Shown one piece after another: positions 42,697 to 51,537 of a stretch of DNA of 64,000 nucleotides. This DNA is from Mangrovimonas xylaniphaga (lineage in GTDB: Bacteria > Bacteroidota > Bacteroidia > Flavobacteriales > Flavobacteriaceae): positions 1,364,001 to 1,428,000 of the forward strand of contig NZ_LBIP01000013.1 in NCBI RefSeq assembly GCF_001280435.1. The letters run 5' to 3'. The notes below the pieces were generated by a model. The model worked only from the letters and a program-made list of their open reading frames with translations, was not told the origin of the DNA and ran no database searches. Position 1 is the first letter of the stretch. Each line of letters starts with the position of its first letter. The translations under genes were made by a program, and so were the position numbers.

Positions 42697-43602
42697 TTAA
42701 AAATATCCTTGACGTTTACGGTCTTCCATAGCCGTTTCGGAACGCTTATCGTCACTTCGGTTACCTCTTTCTGTTTGGCGCATAGCCGAAACTTCCAAAG
42801 CAATTTTTTCCAACGTATCCGCATCACTTTCAATACCTCCCGTAATGGTAATATCTCCTAAAGTTCTAAAACGGATTTTCTTGGTTACAATTTCTTCGTG
42901 TTCTTCAACAATCAAAAATTCAGAATTAGGAATCCAAGAATTATTACGCCAAATCACCTCTCTTTCATGAGCATAGTACAATGACGGAATTTCAATATTT
43001 TCTCGCTTGATGTAATTCCAAACATCCATTTCAGTCCAGTTACTAATTGGAAACGCTCTAAAATGTTCTCCTTCGAAGTACTTTCCATTGAAAATGTTCC
43101 ACAGCTCTGGACGTTGGTTCTTAGGGTCCCATTGTCCAAAATCATCTCTATGTGAAAAGAAACGCTCCTTAGCTCTTGCCTTTTCTTCATCACGACGTCC
43201 ACCTCCAATAGCACAGTCTACTTTGTGTTCTTCTATGGCATCCAACAAAGTGGTTATTTGAAGGGCATTTCTAGTGGCATTTTTACCACGTTCTTCTGCA
43301 ACGCGTCCTTGGTCAATAGATTCCTGTACTGATCCTACAATCAGGTTTACACCCAATTCTTTTATTAAATCGTCTCGGAATTTTATGGTTTCAGGAAAGT
43401 TGTGTCCTGTATCAACGTGCATTAAAGAAAATGGCACCTTACAGGGGTGAAATGCCTTTCGTGCCAAATGGGTTACCACTATGGAATCCTTTCCTCCAGA
43501 AAATAAAATTACTGGGTTCTGAAATTGTGCCCAAACTTCACGTAGCACAAAAATGGCTTCACTTTCTAATTCGTCCAGGTAATTTAAATAGTACTTACTC
43601 AT
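42697..43602 (-). CDS. cysD: Sulfate adenylyltransferase, catalytic subunit
   Basis: Catalytic ATP-PPase partner of CysN. PP-loop SGGKDS at 35-40, then HVDTGHNFPETI, GGGRRDEEKARAKER and the conserved C-terminal GNRSDDKRSETAMEDRKRQG with the typical final GYF. The 301-residue length is normal. It overlaps cysC by 8 bp. No cysH, cysI or cysJ is adjacent, so the APS/PAPS produced here may serve sulfation rather than cysteine synthesis. Confidence 0.97.
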   Translation of the reverse strand: MSKYYLNYLDELESEAIFVLREVWAQFQNPVILFSGGKDSIVVTHLARKAFHPCKVPFSLMHVDTGHNFPETIKFRDDLIKELGVNLIVGSVQESIDQGRVAEERGKNATRNALQITTLLDAIEEHKVDCAIGGGRRDEEKARAKERFFSHRDDFGQWDPKNQRPELWNIFNGKYFEGEHFRAFPISNWTEMDVWNYIKRENIEIPSLYYAHEREVIWRNNSWIPNSEFLIVEEHEEIVTKKIRFRTLGDITITGGIESDADTLEKIALEVSAMRQTERGNRSDDKRSETAMEDRKRQGYF

Positions 43603-44197
43603 TGTTGAGCTGTAATTTAGGTGTTATGTAATCAATAATCCGTTGGGCGGCTGCTTCAACTGATTCTTTTTCTGTTAATATTTCAATATCCGGATTTTCT
43701 GGAGCTTCATAAGGAGCTGAAATTCCGGTCATATTTTTGATTTCTCCTGCCCTCGCCTTTTTATAAAGTCCCTTAACATCACGGCGTTCACATTCTTCAA
43801 CGCTAGTGTTGATATAAACCTCAACAAAGTTAACATCTTTGAGGACTCTCTTGATGTTTTCCCTATCTTTTTTATAGGGTGATACAAAGGCTGCTAAAAC
43901 CACTAAACCGGCATCCACCATTAAATTGGCTGCCTCGGCTATTCGGCGAATATTTTCGGTTCGGTCTTCAGGTGAAAAAGTAAGGTCATTATTCAAGCCT
44001 TTTCTAATGTTATCACCATCCAATGTATAGGTTTTGATTCCATTTTTAAACAATCGCTGTTCAACTACATTAGCAATGGTAGATTTTCCTGAGCCTGACA
44101 GTCCCGTGAACCACAATAAAAAAGAATTATGGTTATTAGAATTTCTTCTGTCTTCAACTGAAATCTGATAATCGTGGGCAATGATGTTCTCTTTCAT
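43595..44197 (-). CDS. cysC: Adenylyl-sulfate kinase
   Basis: APS + ATP to PAPS, the universal sulfate donor. The 200 residues have Walker A GLSGSGKS (32-39), DGDNIRKGLNNDLTFSPEDR (APS site), FVSPYKKDRE, EVYINTSVEECERRDVKGLY and the ISAPYEAPENPDI loop. It lies 3 bp after the DUF2061 gene and overlaps cysD by 8 bp. Presence of the kinase makes PAPS, not APS, the end product of this cassette. Confidence 0.96.
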   Translation of the reverse strand: MKENIIAHDYQISVEDRRNSNNHNSFLLWFTGLSGSGKSTIANVVEQRLFKNGIKTYTLDGDNIRKGLNNDLTFSPEDRTENIRRIAEAANLMVDAGLVVLAAFVSPYKKDRENIKRVLKDVNFVEVYINTSVEECERRDVKGLYKKARAGEIKNMTGISAPYEAPENPDIEILTEKESVEAAAQRIIDYITPKLQLNNE

Positions 44198-44200
44198 ATC

Positions 44201-44629
44201 CTATTCATTAGTTCTTTTTGGAAGTCCAAAATTAATTTTGTACCAAGTACGCTCATGCAAATAATACAATAGCATTTTGGTAACAACTTCAACAGACGCA
44301 ATTTTAAAACCTGTTAGGGGATTTCCAGTTACTATCCAAGCTAATGTCATTGTATCTATAGTCCCAACCATGCGCCAAGTAATCGTCTTTGCTATATGAC
44401 GCTTTCTGCTCTCTAGAATCTTCCCATCTTTGGAAAGGTTAACTTTAAACCAAACCCGTTCATGTAAAAAGTACAAGACCATTTTGGTAATAACTTCATA
44501 AATACCAATCTGTAGACCAATTAAAGGGTCTCCAGAGATAATCCATGATAGTAGTATCGTATCAATGGTACCAACAAGTCTCCAAGTAACCGTTTTAGCT
44601 ATATGTCTTTTGTATGAGGTGTCCTTCAT
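44201..44629 (-). CDS. Tandem DUF2061 membrane protein
   Basis: A 142-residue protein made of two similar halves of about 63 residues. Each half has a K/R-HIAKT(V/I)TWR start, (L/M)VGTIDT, two membrane helices, and a YFLHER or YYLHER end. DUF2061 genes are often seen beside sulfate-activation genes. The short spacing to cysQ (adjacent codons) and cysC suggests a role in sulfate transport or in holding the PAPS enzymes at the membrane, but no function is established. Confidence 0.85.
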   Translation of the reverse strand: MKDTSYKRHIAKTVTWRLVGTIDTILLSWIISGDPLIGLQIGIYEVITKMVLYFLHERVWFKVNLSKDGKILESRKRHIAKTITWRMVGTIDTMTLAWIVTGNPLTGFKIASVEVVTKMLLYYLHERTWYKINFGLPKRTNE

Positions 44630-45424
44630 CTATTTGCTAACCAAGAAATAGCTATTTAACAAATTTTCCTTGTTATACTGCAAAGACTCATTGGTTTCCT
44701 TTGAAATGACCTGCAATCCTACAGCATTGCAAATGGCCTGTCCCGCCGCTGTATCCCACTCCATTGTTGGAGCATAACGAGGATAAACATCCGCCGCTCC
44801 CTCTGCAACCAAACAAAACTTTAATGAACTTCCCTTTGAAACTATCTCCACATTTATACCTTCAGCCTTTAAACTTTCAACAAAATCCAAAGTATCTTGA
44901 TTCATATGCGATCGACTTCCTACAACCTCAACAACATCCGAATCTTTAGTTTTAGGTTTTAAAGGAGTGGCCAATTCAAACACTGTTTCAACATCGGTAA
45001 TATGGGATTCCAGTTTTGCCTTAAAGGCCTTTTTGGAATCTACATCGGCATAGTAAATGGTTTGTTCTGCAGGAACATAAATAACTCCCAACACAGGCTT
45101 TCCTTCCTTTACCAATGCAATATTCACAGTAAACTCACCATTACGCTTTATAAACTCTTTGGTGCCATCTACAGGATCAACCACCCAACAAGTAGACCAA
45201 TCCTTTCTTATTTCAAAGTCAACTTGTTTATTCTCTTCACTGATAATAGGAATTTGGGTAGGTATCAAAAATGAATTGATAACACTATTGGAACGTTTAT
45301 CAGCCTCCGTAAGGGGAGATTCGTCTTCCTTGTATTCAACTTCAATTTTGGAATCGTAAATTTCCATAATTGCTTTACCTGCTTTCAAGGAAGCTTTTAT
45401 TGCTGTTTCTAAAAGTTCTTTCAT
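44630..45424 (-). CDS. cysQ: 3'(2'),5'-bisphosphate nucleotidase
   Basis: Removes the 3' phosphate of PAP, the by-product of PAPS-dependent sulfation or reduction. The 264-residue inositol-monophosphatase fold shows metal-site motifs ISEENK, WVVDPVDGTKEF (DPxDGT) and MEWDTAAGQAI near the C-terminus. It overlaps the rfbD stop by one base, so rhamnose and sulfate genes share a transcript. Its presence matches heavy use of PAPS. Confidence 0.94.
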   Translation of the reverse strand: MKELLETAIKASLKAGKAIMEIYDSKIEVEYKEDESPLTEADKRSNSVINSFLIPTQIPIISEENKQVDFEIRKDWSTCWVVDPVDGTKEFIKRNGEFTVNIALVKEGKPVLGVIYVPAEQTIYYADVDSKKAFKAKLESHITDVETVFELATPLKPKTKDSDVVEVVGSRSHMNQDTLDFVESLKAEGINVEIVSKGSSLKFCLVAEGAADVYPRYAPTMEWDTAAGQAICNAVGLQVISKETNESLQYNKENLLNSYFLVSK

Positions 45425-46278
45425 TAATCTATTTGTTTTATAGCTTCTTTTAAACTATCCCTCCAATGAGGTATTTTTATGTTGAATGTACTCTTCACCT
45501 TAGTCTTATCCAAAACACTAAAATGAGGCCGTTTGGCTGGCGTTGGATAATCTTCAGATTTGATTGGAAAAACCTCAATTTCTCTTTCACTAATGTCAAA
45601 AATAGCGTGTGCAAAATCATACCAACTAGTTACACCTTCATTGCTAAAATGATATAAACCGTAGGCTTCACTATTAGAAGAAACTACTTCCAAAAGTACT
45701 GCAGCCAAATCCTTAGCGTATGTTGGAGTTCCAATTTGATCTGCAACTATATTCAATTCCGTTTTGGATTCTGAAAGACGCAACATCGTTTTCATGAAAT
45801 TATGTCCATGTTCCGAATACAGCCAAGAAGTTCTAAAAATGAAATGTCTTTCAAGAAGCTTTTCTAATTCTTGTTCCCCTTGAAGCTTTGTCGCTCCATA
45901 AACACCTATGGGGTTTGTTGCATTAGTTTCACAATAGCCAAAGCAAGCATCACCACCAAACACAAAATCGGTTGAAATATGAATAATCTTTGCACCGTGC
46001 TCTTCACAAGCCCTAGCCAAATATTTTGTTCCCAAAACGTTAACTTCAAATGCCTTGTCTTTATCATTTTCCGCTTTATCAACAGCTGTATAGGCTGCAC
46101 AATTGATACACCAATCAATTGTATTTTCTGAAAAGAAACAATTTACTTGATCTTCTTTCGAAATATCCAACTCCGAACTATCTACATAAATGAATTCAAA
46201 ACCATTTATTGATTGTTCTAAATCTTTAATGCATGTTGCCAATTGTCCATTACCTCCCGTAACCAAAATGGTTTTCAT
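45424..46278 (-). CDS. rfbD: dTDP-4-dehydrorhamnose reductase
   Basis: Last step of dTDP-L-rhamnose synthesis (NADPH-dependent reduction of the 4-keto sugar). SDR fold of 284 residues: TGGNGQLATCIKDLE NAD(P) loop, INCAAYTAVDKAE, STDFVFGG, YGATKLQGE (catalytic Tyr/Lys) and RTSWLYSEHGHNFMKTM. It overlaps rfbC by 4 bp. Confidence 0.96.
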   Translation of the reverse strand: MKTILVTGGNGQLATCIKDLEQSINGFEFIYVDSSELDISKEDQVNCFFSENTIDWCINCAAYTAVDKAENDKDKAFEVNVLGTKYLARACEEHGAKIIHISTDFVFGGDACFGYCETNATNPIGVYGATKLQGEQELEKLLERHFIFRTSWLYSEHGHNFMKTMLRLSESKTELNIVADQIGTPTYAKDLAAVLLEVVSSNSEAYGLYHFSNEGVTSWYDFAHAIFDISEREIEVFPIKSEDYPTPAKRPHFSVLDKTKVKSTFNIKIPHWRDSLKEAIKQID

Positions 46279-46820
46279 ATCAACGCCTTTTCTAAAATTG
46301 GTAAAACAGCATCCTTTTCAGATACAATCAATTCTTCATTGGATAATTGCCAATCTATATTTAAACTAGGATCATTGTAAATTATTCCTCCCTCGGAAGC
46401 CTTATTATAAAAATTATCGCACTTGTATGAGAAAATAGCGGTTTCGCTTAACACCACAAAGCCATGGGCAAACCCTCTTGGCACAAAAAGTTGTGTTTTG
46501 TTCTCTTCTGACAATTCAACAGCTACATGTTCTCCGTAAGTTGGAGAATCTAGCCTAATATCAACTGCCACATCCAACACTCTACCTTTTATAACACGTA
46601 CCAATTTGGCCTGTGCATGATCTCCTGTTTGATAGTGTAATCCTCTTAATACACCTTTTGTAGAAAAAGATTCATTATCCTGAACAAAGGTTATATTTTT
46701 ACCAATAGCCTTATTAAACCTTTCTTGATTAAAACTCTCTAAGAAAAATCCCCTTTTATCTTCAAATACTGTTGGATGAATTATAAAACATCCCTTCAAA
46801 TTGGTTTCCTCTACCCTCAT
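46275..46820 (-). CDS. rfbC: dTDP-4-dehydrorhamnose 3,5-epimerase
   Basis: Epimerises dTDP-4-keto-6-deoxyglucose at C3 and C5. The 181-residue cupin has PTVFEDKRGFFLESF, VQDNESFSTKGVLRGLHYQ (catalytic His), VAVDIRLDSPTYG and FVPRGFAHGFVVLSE. Overlaps the neighbours by 1 and 4 bp in the operon. Confidence 0.96.
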   Translation of the reverse strand: MRVEETNLKGCFIIHPTVFEDKRGFFLESFNQERFNKAIGKNITFVQDNESFSTKGVLRGLHYQTGDHAQAKLVRVIKGRVLDVAVDIRLDSPTYGEHVAVELSEENKTQLFVPRGFAHGFVVLSETAIFSYKCDNFYNKASEGGIIYNDPSLNIDWQLSNEELIVSEKDAVLPILEKALI

Positions 46821-47686
46821 TATTTTCTATTAAGCAATCCCAATAAATTCTTTCCATAGCCACTCTTTAAAAGAGGCTCAGCCAATGCCTTGAATTGTGT
46901 TTCATCAATAAATCCCATTTCAAAAGTAGCAGCCTCTATAGACCCTATTTTTAGCCCTTGTCGTTCCTCTATAACCTCAACAAATTGCGAAGCCTGCATC
47001 AAGGATTGGAATGTTCCTGTATCCAACCACGCAGTGCCTCTATCCAAAATACTTACATTTAAACGTCCTTGTTCCAAATACACTTTGTTGACATCAGTTA
47101 TTTCTAATTCTCCTCGGGCACTTGGCTTAATGTTTTTGGCAATATCTACAACATGGTTGTCATAAAAATATATCCCAGGAACAGCGTAATTCGATTTTGG
47201 CTCATTGGGTTTTTCTTCAATTGAAATAGCCTGACCTTCTTCATCAAACTCAACTACACCATAACGCTCCGGATCATGAACTCTATAGGCATAAATAATG
47301 CCCCCATCGGGATCATTATTGTTTTGTAATAGTTGCGACAAGCCTGTTCCATAAAAAATATTATCTCCAAGAATCAAAGCAACTTTATCTTCACCAATAA
47401 AATCTTCGCCAATGATGAATGCTTCAGCTAAGCCATTAGGTTCCTCCTGAACAGCATATTCGAAATGACATCCGTACTTTTCACCATTACCTAGTAAATC
47501 TTGAAACAACGGCAAATCTTTAGGAGTTGAAATAATTAATATTTCATTGATGCCTGCATATATTAACGTAGACAATGGATAATATATCATTGGTTTATCA
47601 TAAATAGGCATTAACTGCTTACTTACCGACAATGTTAACGGATGAAGTCTTGTGCCTGAACCACCTGCTAAAATAATTCCTTTCAT
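46820..47686 (-). CDS. rfbA: Glucose-1-phosphate thymidylyltransferase
   Basis: Makes dTDP-glucose from Glc-1-P and dTTP, the first step of the rhamnose pathway and its feedback point. 288 residues; [20 protein letters not shown] is the nucleotide-binding loop, with [35 protein letters not shown] and WLDTGT. It follows rfbB after 2 bp. Confidence 0.97.
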   Translation of the reverse strand: MKGIILAGGSGTRLHPLTLSVSKQLMPIYDKPMIYYPLSTLIYAGINEILIISTPKDLPLFQDLLGNGEKYGCHFEYAVQEEPNGLAEAFIIGEDFIGEDKVALILGDNIFYGTGLSQLLQNNNDPDGGIIYAYRVHDPERYGVVEFDEEGQAISIEEKPNEPKSNYAVPGIYFYDNHVVDIAKNIKPSARGELEITDVNKVYLEQGRLNVSILDRGTAWLDTGTFQSLMQASQFVEVIEERQGLKIGSIEAATFEMGFIDETQFKALAEPLLKSGYGKNLLGLLNRK

Positions 47687-47688
47687 AT

Positions 47689-48732
47689 CTAGTTATATTG
47701 AGTTTGATAATAGGTTTGATATTCGCCACTAGTAACATGATTTAACCACTCGTCATTATTCAAATACCAATCAATAGTCTTACTCAACCCTTCCTCAAAA
47801 GTTACACTAGGTTTCCATCCCAATTCTTTATTAATTTTAGAGGCATCAATGGCATAACGTAAATCATGCCCAGGACGGTCTTTTACAAAAGTAATAAGCT
47901 GCTCTGAAGTTCCTTTAGGCTTGTTCAATTTCTCATCCATTTGTTGGCATAGCAATTTTACCAAATCAATATTCTTCCATTCATTAAAGCCGCCAATGTT
48001 ATAAGTTTCACCCAAGGCACATTTATGGAATACCAAATCGATGGCCTTTGCATGATCTTGAACATATAACCAATCCCTAGTATAGTTTCCATCTCCATAT
48101 ACAGGAAGCGGTTTTTCTTCTAAAATATTGTTGATAAACAATGGAATGAGTTTCTCTGGAAATTGGTTCTGTCCATAATTGTTAGAACAGTTAGTAATAA
48201 CATAAGGAATACCATAAGTTTCCCCATAAGCTCTTACAAAATGGTCGGAACTGGCTTTTGAAGCTGAATATGGAGAATTAGGATCGTAAGATGTGTTTTC
48301 TGTAAAAAGCCCTGTTACTCCTAATGTACCATAAACCTCATCAGTACTGACATGATAGAATAATTTCCCTTCATAGTTATTACTCCATAATTTTTTAAAG
48401 GAATTCAAAAGTATCATCGTACCAATTACATTGGTCTTTACAAATGCCAATGGATCCGTAATAGATCTATCAACATGTGATTCCGCCGCTAAATGAATTA
48501 CTCTTTCAAACTTATAGGTCTCAAACAATTCATTAATATGGGTCTCGTCCGTAATGTCTGCCTTAAGAAATGTATAGTTTGATTGCCTTTCAATATCCTT
48601 CAGGTTTTCAAGGTTTCCAGCATAAGTTAAGTTATCCAAATTATAAATATGATACTCAGGATAATTTTCCACAAAAAGTCTGACAACATGAGATCCTATA
48701 AACCCAGCACCCCCAGTGATTAATACATTCAT
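47689..48732 (-). CDS. rfbB: dTDP-glucose 4,6-dehydratase
   Basis: Second enzyme of dTDP-rhamnose synthesis. 347-residue [21 protein letters not shown] loop, [37 protein letters not shown] (Tyr/Lys), and [17 protein letters not shown]. First of the four rhamnose genes, 6 bp after the Wzz-like gene. Confidence 0.97.
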   Translation of the reverse strand: MNVLITGGAGFIGSHVVRLFVENYPEYHIYNLDNLTYAGNLENLKDIERQSNYTFLKADITDETHINELFETYKFERVIHLAAESHVDRSITDPLAFVKTNVIGTMILLNSFKKLWSNNYEGKLFYHVSTDEVYGTLGVTGLFTENTSYDPNSPYSASKASSDHFVRAYGETYGIPYVITNCSNNYGQNQFPEKLIPLFINNILEEKPLPVYGDGNYTRDWLYVQDHAKAIDLVFHKCALGETYNIGGFNEWKNIDLVKLLCQQMDEKLNKPKGTSEQLITFVKDRPGHDLRYAIDASKINKELGWKPSVTFEEGLSKTIDWYLNNDEWLNHVTSGEYQTYYQTQYN

Positions 48733-48738
48733 TATTAT

Positions 48739-49809
48739 TTATATTTTGTCTTTAAATCGATCTAAGTAATTTAGGAATCTTAACCCAATTAACACCAAAA
48801 AAGTCAACAATAGCAATAAGACACTATAAAAACTTTTATATCCAAGATTATATTTAAAGAGTTCTTTAGAATTTGTCAATATCCCCTCGTCCTGTTGACT
48901 CGAAATAACCTCTACAATCTTATTAATTTCATCCTTTTCCCTTTTTATTCTCACCAACTCCCTTCTCAATTTAATGTCATCACTAAACAATTCATATTCT
49001 TTTGTTGAATTCTTATCTCCCGTATTATCAATCAAAATACTTGTTTGAGAATTCGGATTTTCATTCATCTTTTCAAGAACTTTATGATAAACTTTCTGCA
49101 ATGAATCGGATTCACGCAAAGACTCCATGATTACTTCCTCCTGATATTTCAATTCATCTAAATCCTTTTTTTGTTCATTTTTAAAGAATTCTATGGACTC
49201 TATATTTTTTATAATCTCTGGCAGCACCTTTTTTAGTAAATTTTTTTGGGTAGAACTTACTGTAAGACGCTGATATTCATAATCGTAATCATAAGAATTA
49301 TCCAAAAACCTTTCAAAATCAATATAATCTGCTAATGTTGAATCTATTTCCTTTTTAAACTCATCATAGACCTTTAACTTTTGGTTATTGTTCAAGACTG
49401 ATTCCATTTTAAAGAATACCATATTTCTTGCTTCTTCAATTGTTATATTCAATGCTTCTGATAAAGATTGAAAATCCTTATCCATTATGAGATCATTGTA
49501 ATAATTTAAAAGATTGAATAAACTTTCCCCTGTATCATAATTTTGTTTGATGACGGCATTCGACGAGTATACGGGCGTCTTTGTTTTTTCTTTAAAAATT
49601 CCAAAACCGAGTCCAATAACACCAGCACTGATTAAGATTAAAATATTTTTCTTAATAAAAAATACTAAAGCCACAAATAGATAAAATAATTTAGTGAAAA
49701 TGGAACCAATAAAGTTAAAGAGCTTTGTAAATAGACTGCCTATAAGAGTAAACAATTGTCCTAAATCCACTTCTTCAGAAGTGTTAGTTTCCGGTAGGTT
49801 TTTATTCAT
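48739..49809 (-). CDS. Wzz-like chain-length regulator
   Basis: Controls polysaccharide chain length with the Wzy polymerase. The 356 residues show an N-terminal soluble part with EEVDLGQLFTLIGSLF, a membrane segment (about 45-68, FFIKKNILILISAGVIGLGF), a long periplasmic alpha-helical region with Glu/Lys-rich coiled coils (about 200-300), and a C-terminal membrane helix (about 328-348). This two-helix hairpin layout is diagnostic of Wzz; no kinase domain is attached. It is the first gene of the glycan block on this strand, 12 bp after the DUF6909 gene. Confidence 0.83.
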   Translation of the reverse strand: MNKNLPETNTSEEVDLGQLFTLIGSLFTKLFNFIGSIFTKLFYLFVALVFFIKKNILILISAGVIGLGFGIFKEKTKTPVYSSNAVIKQNYDTGESLFNLLNYYNDLIMDKDFQSLSEALNITIEEARNMVFFKMESVLNNNQKLKVYDEFKKEIDSTLADYIDFERFLDNSYDYDYEYQRLTVSSTQKNLLKKVLPEIIKNIESIEFFKNEQKKDLDELKYQEEVIMESLRESDSLQKVYHKVLEKMNENPNSQTSILIDNTGDKNSTKEYELFSDDIKLRRELVRIKREKDEINKIVEVISSQQDEGILTNSKELFKYNLGYKSFYSVLLLLLTFLVLIGLRFLNYLDRFKDKI

Positions 49810-49821
49810 TAGTTAGATATG

Positions 49822-51513
49822 TTAATTTAAAATTTGTTCCAGTATTTTTCTTGTTATTAAATAAGTTGGTTTGACTCCTGAGGTTCCTAATCCTCCAGAA
49901 GCCAAAGTACTCCCTGTCTCTAAAGGGTTATCACTTGCATAGTAAGCATACGTTACTTTGACATCCTTGCCAATATTCCCTCTTACTTTAGATGCTGATT
50001 GAATGGCTTTTTGATAATGAGCCCCTTCCATTTCCAAACCAATCACATTCCATGTGGAATTGTAAAAGAATTTCAAAATCTCTTTGTTCTGAAGAGAGGT
50101 TCCCAATACGGTAATCATAGAGCCTTCGTAAATGCTAATACCATGTCCTTCCAAATCCTTTTTACATAATTCATTGTCAAAAGGATAATTATCAGCAGTT
50201 CCTTCAAATATATGAGCCGATGGTATCATGATATCACCTTTTCCGCCTTCCAAAATCCCAGCTTTCCCCATTATGGAGATGGATTCAACTTTAAGATGCT
50301 TCTTATAATCCTCTATAATAACTGGCTTCAAGAGTTCATCCATAGTTTCGTAAGCCTGCTCTCCAAAGGCATAATCCATAACCACAATCACAGGTTTATC
50401 CCGTTGGAGCTTCTGCTCATCTAATTGCATATCCACCTTTGATAAATCCATCTTGGAAGTATCAAATATCTGAACATCAATATTGGTTCCTGAACTATCA
50501 GGTATGTATAACATCCCTTGATGCAACGCCTCCTTATTCACTTTATTGCGTAGGGATTCATTGTCTTTCTTACTCAGTTCTTGATAAATCTCGAAAATGT
50601 CCTTTTTGGCCAAACTTCCTTTTAAAACACTCGGGGTAAACAGGGAATTCATCACACTGTGCATATTGGCACTTATGATGTGAATAGGGCGATCCAACAA
50701 TTCGTTTTCTATCAAAACCGCCTTGATATCATCTGCCCAAATTTCGCCATGAATATGGTGTCCCAAACGCTCTCTCAGAACAGGAGAAAATGTTACTGTT
50801 CTTTTGGTATCACTTACCGTTTCTTCAATAGCCAATTTCCCCAACCAATAGACGATATGCAACAGTCGGTCTGGTTGCTTAGATGTAGCAAATTGATTAT
50901 AGATTTCAGTAATCTCATTAAAGGTCCTTCCTAAAATATTGGCCGTATGCGTAATGGCAATTTCCCTTTCCTTTTGAGACAGTTTTTCTTCAGACAAAAC
51001 AGCCTTTTCCAATTTCACCCAATCCCTAGTAGTCGTTCCTTGTTCATCGACAAGCACCCGATTACTAATCTTATGGGATTCAACGAATAAAAAAGTTAAG
51101 TGAGTGAGAATATCATATATTTCGGATCGTCCTCTAGTAATCTCAATGTTCATCTGCTCCTCATCAATTCGGTAACAGTTCCGTCTTCTTTTGACTGGAA
51201 TGATCGCTTTAAAATGTGAATTTCCATAACCTTCATCACTGGTCAAATTTATAAAGGAACACTCTTCAATTCCTAAAGGCAATCTATCGATTACATAAAG
51301 CAAGCCTTCCAACTCTGCCTTTTCGTCGGCAATAGAACCATAAATTTCTGGACGCAACAACAGCAGAGACTCCCTAAGAGTTTCTCCAGAAACTCCCATA
51401 GGCTTATAGAAGCCCCTATTGAACAAATGCCGCATCGTGATGTACATTTTTTCAATAGCGCTGGAACTCTCCTGAGCCCTAGTTCTTTCGTGTCTTTTTG
51501 CTGTGTTTGCCAT
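49822..51513 (-). CDS. DUF6909-like protein with nucleoside-phosphorylase-like C-terminus
   Basis: A 563-residue soluble protein. The N-terminal part (about 1-330) is helical with YDILTHLTFLFVESHKISNR and VHYWLGKLAIEE-like segments; it resembles the flavobacterial family DUF6909. Residues about 370-563 look like the nucleoside phosphorylase/MTAN fold: GKAGILEGGKGDIMIPSAHI at 416-435, and VIGLEMEGAHYQKAI with the MEG motif at 495-497, typical of ribose binding. A ligand of nucleoside type is therefore inferred; function unknown. In the same run as the M23 and GH3 genes upstream and Wzz downstream. Confidence 0.7.
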   Translation of the reverse strand: MANTAKRHERTRAQESSSAIEKMYITMRHLFNRGFYKPMGVSGETLRESLLLLRPEIYGSIADEKAELEGLLYVIDRLPLGIEECSFINLTSDEGYGNSHFKAIIPVKRRRNCYRIDEEQMNIEITRGRSEIYDILTHLTFLFVESHKISNRVLVDEQGTTTRDWVKLEKAVLSEEKLSQKEREIAITHTANILGRTFNEITEIYNQFATSKQPDRLLHIVYWLGKLAIEETVSDTKRTVTFSPVLRERLGHHIHGEIWADDIKAVLIENELLDRPIHIISANMHSVMNSLFTPSVLKGSLAKKDIFEIYQELSKKDNESLRNKVNKEALHQGMLYIPDSSGTNIDVQIFDTSKMDLSKVDMQLDEQKLQRDKPVIVVMDYAFGEQAYETMDELLKPVIIEDYKKHLKVESISIMGKAGILEGGKGDIMIPSAHIFEGTADNYPFDNELCKKDLEGHGISIYEGSMITVLGTSLQNKEILKFFYNSTWNVIGLEMEGAHYQKAIQSASKVRGNIGKDVKVTYAYYASDNPLETGSTLASGGLGTSGVKPTYLITRKILEQILN

Positions 51514-51537
51514 ACTTGTTAACCTACAAATATAGGA

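Noticed and set aside
41386-43602. Reading cysN/cysD as assimilatory sulfate reduction genes
   Set aside because: The usual cysH/cysI/cysJ partners are absent nearby and the genes are tied to rfb and glycan genes; cysteine synthesis cannot be ruled out without the whole genome.
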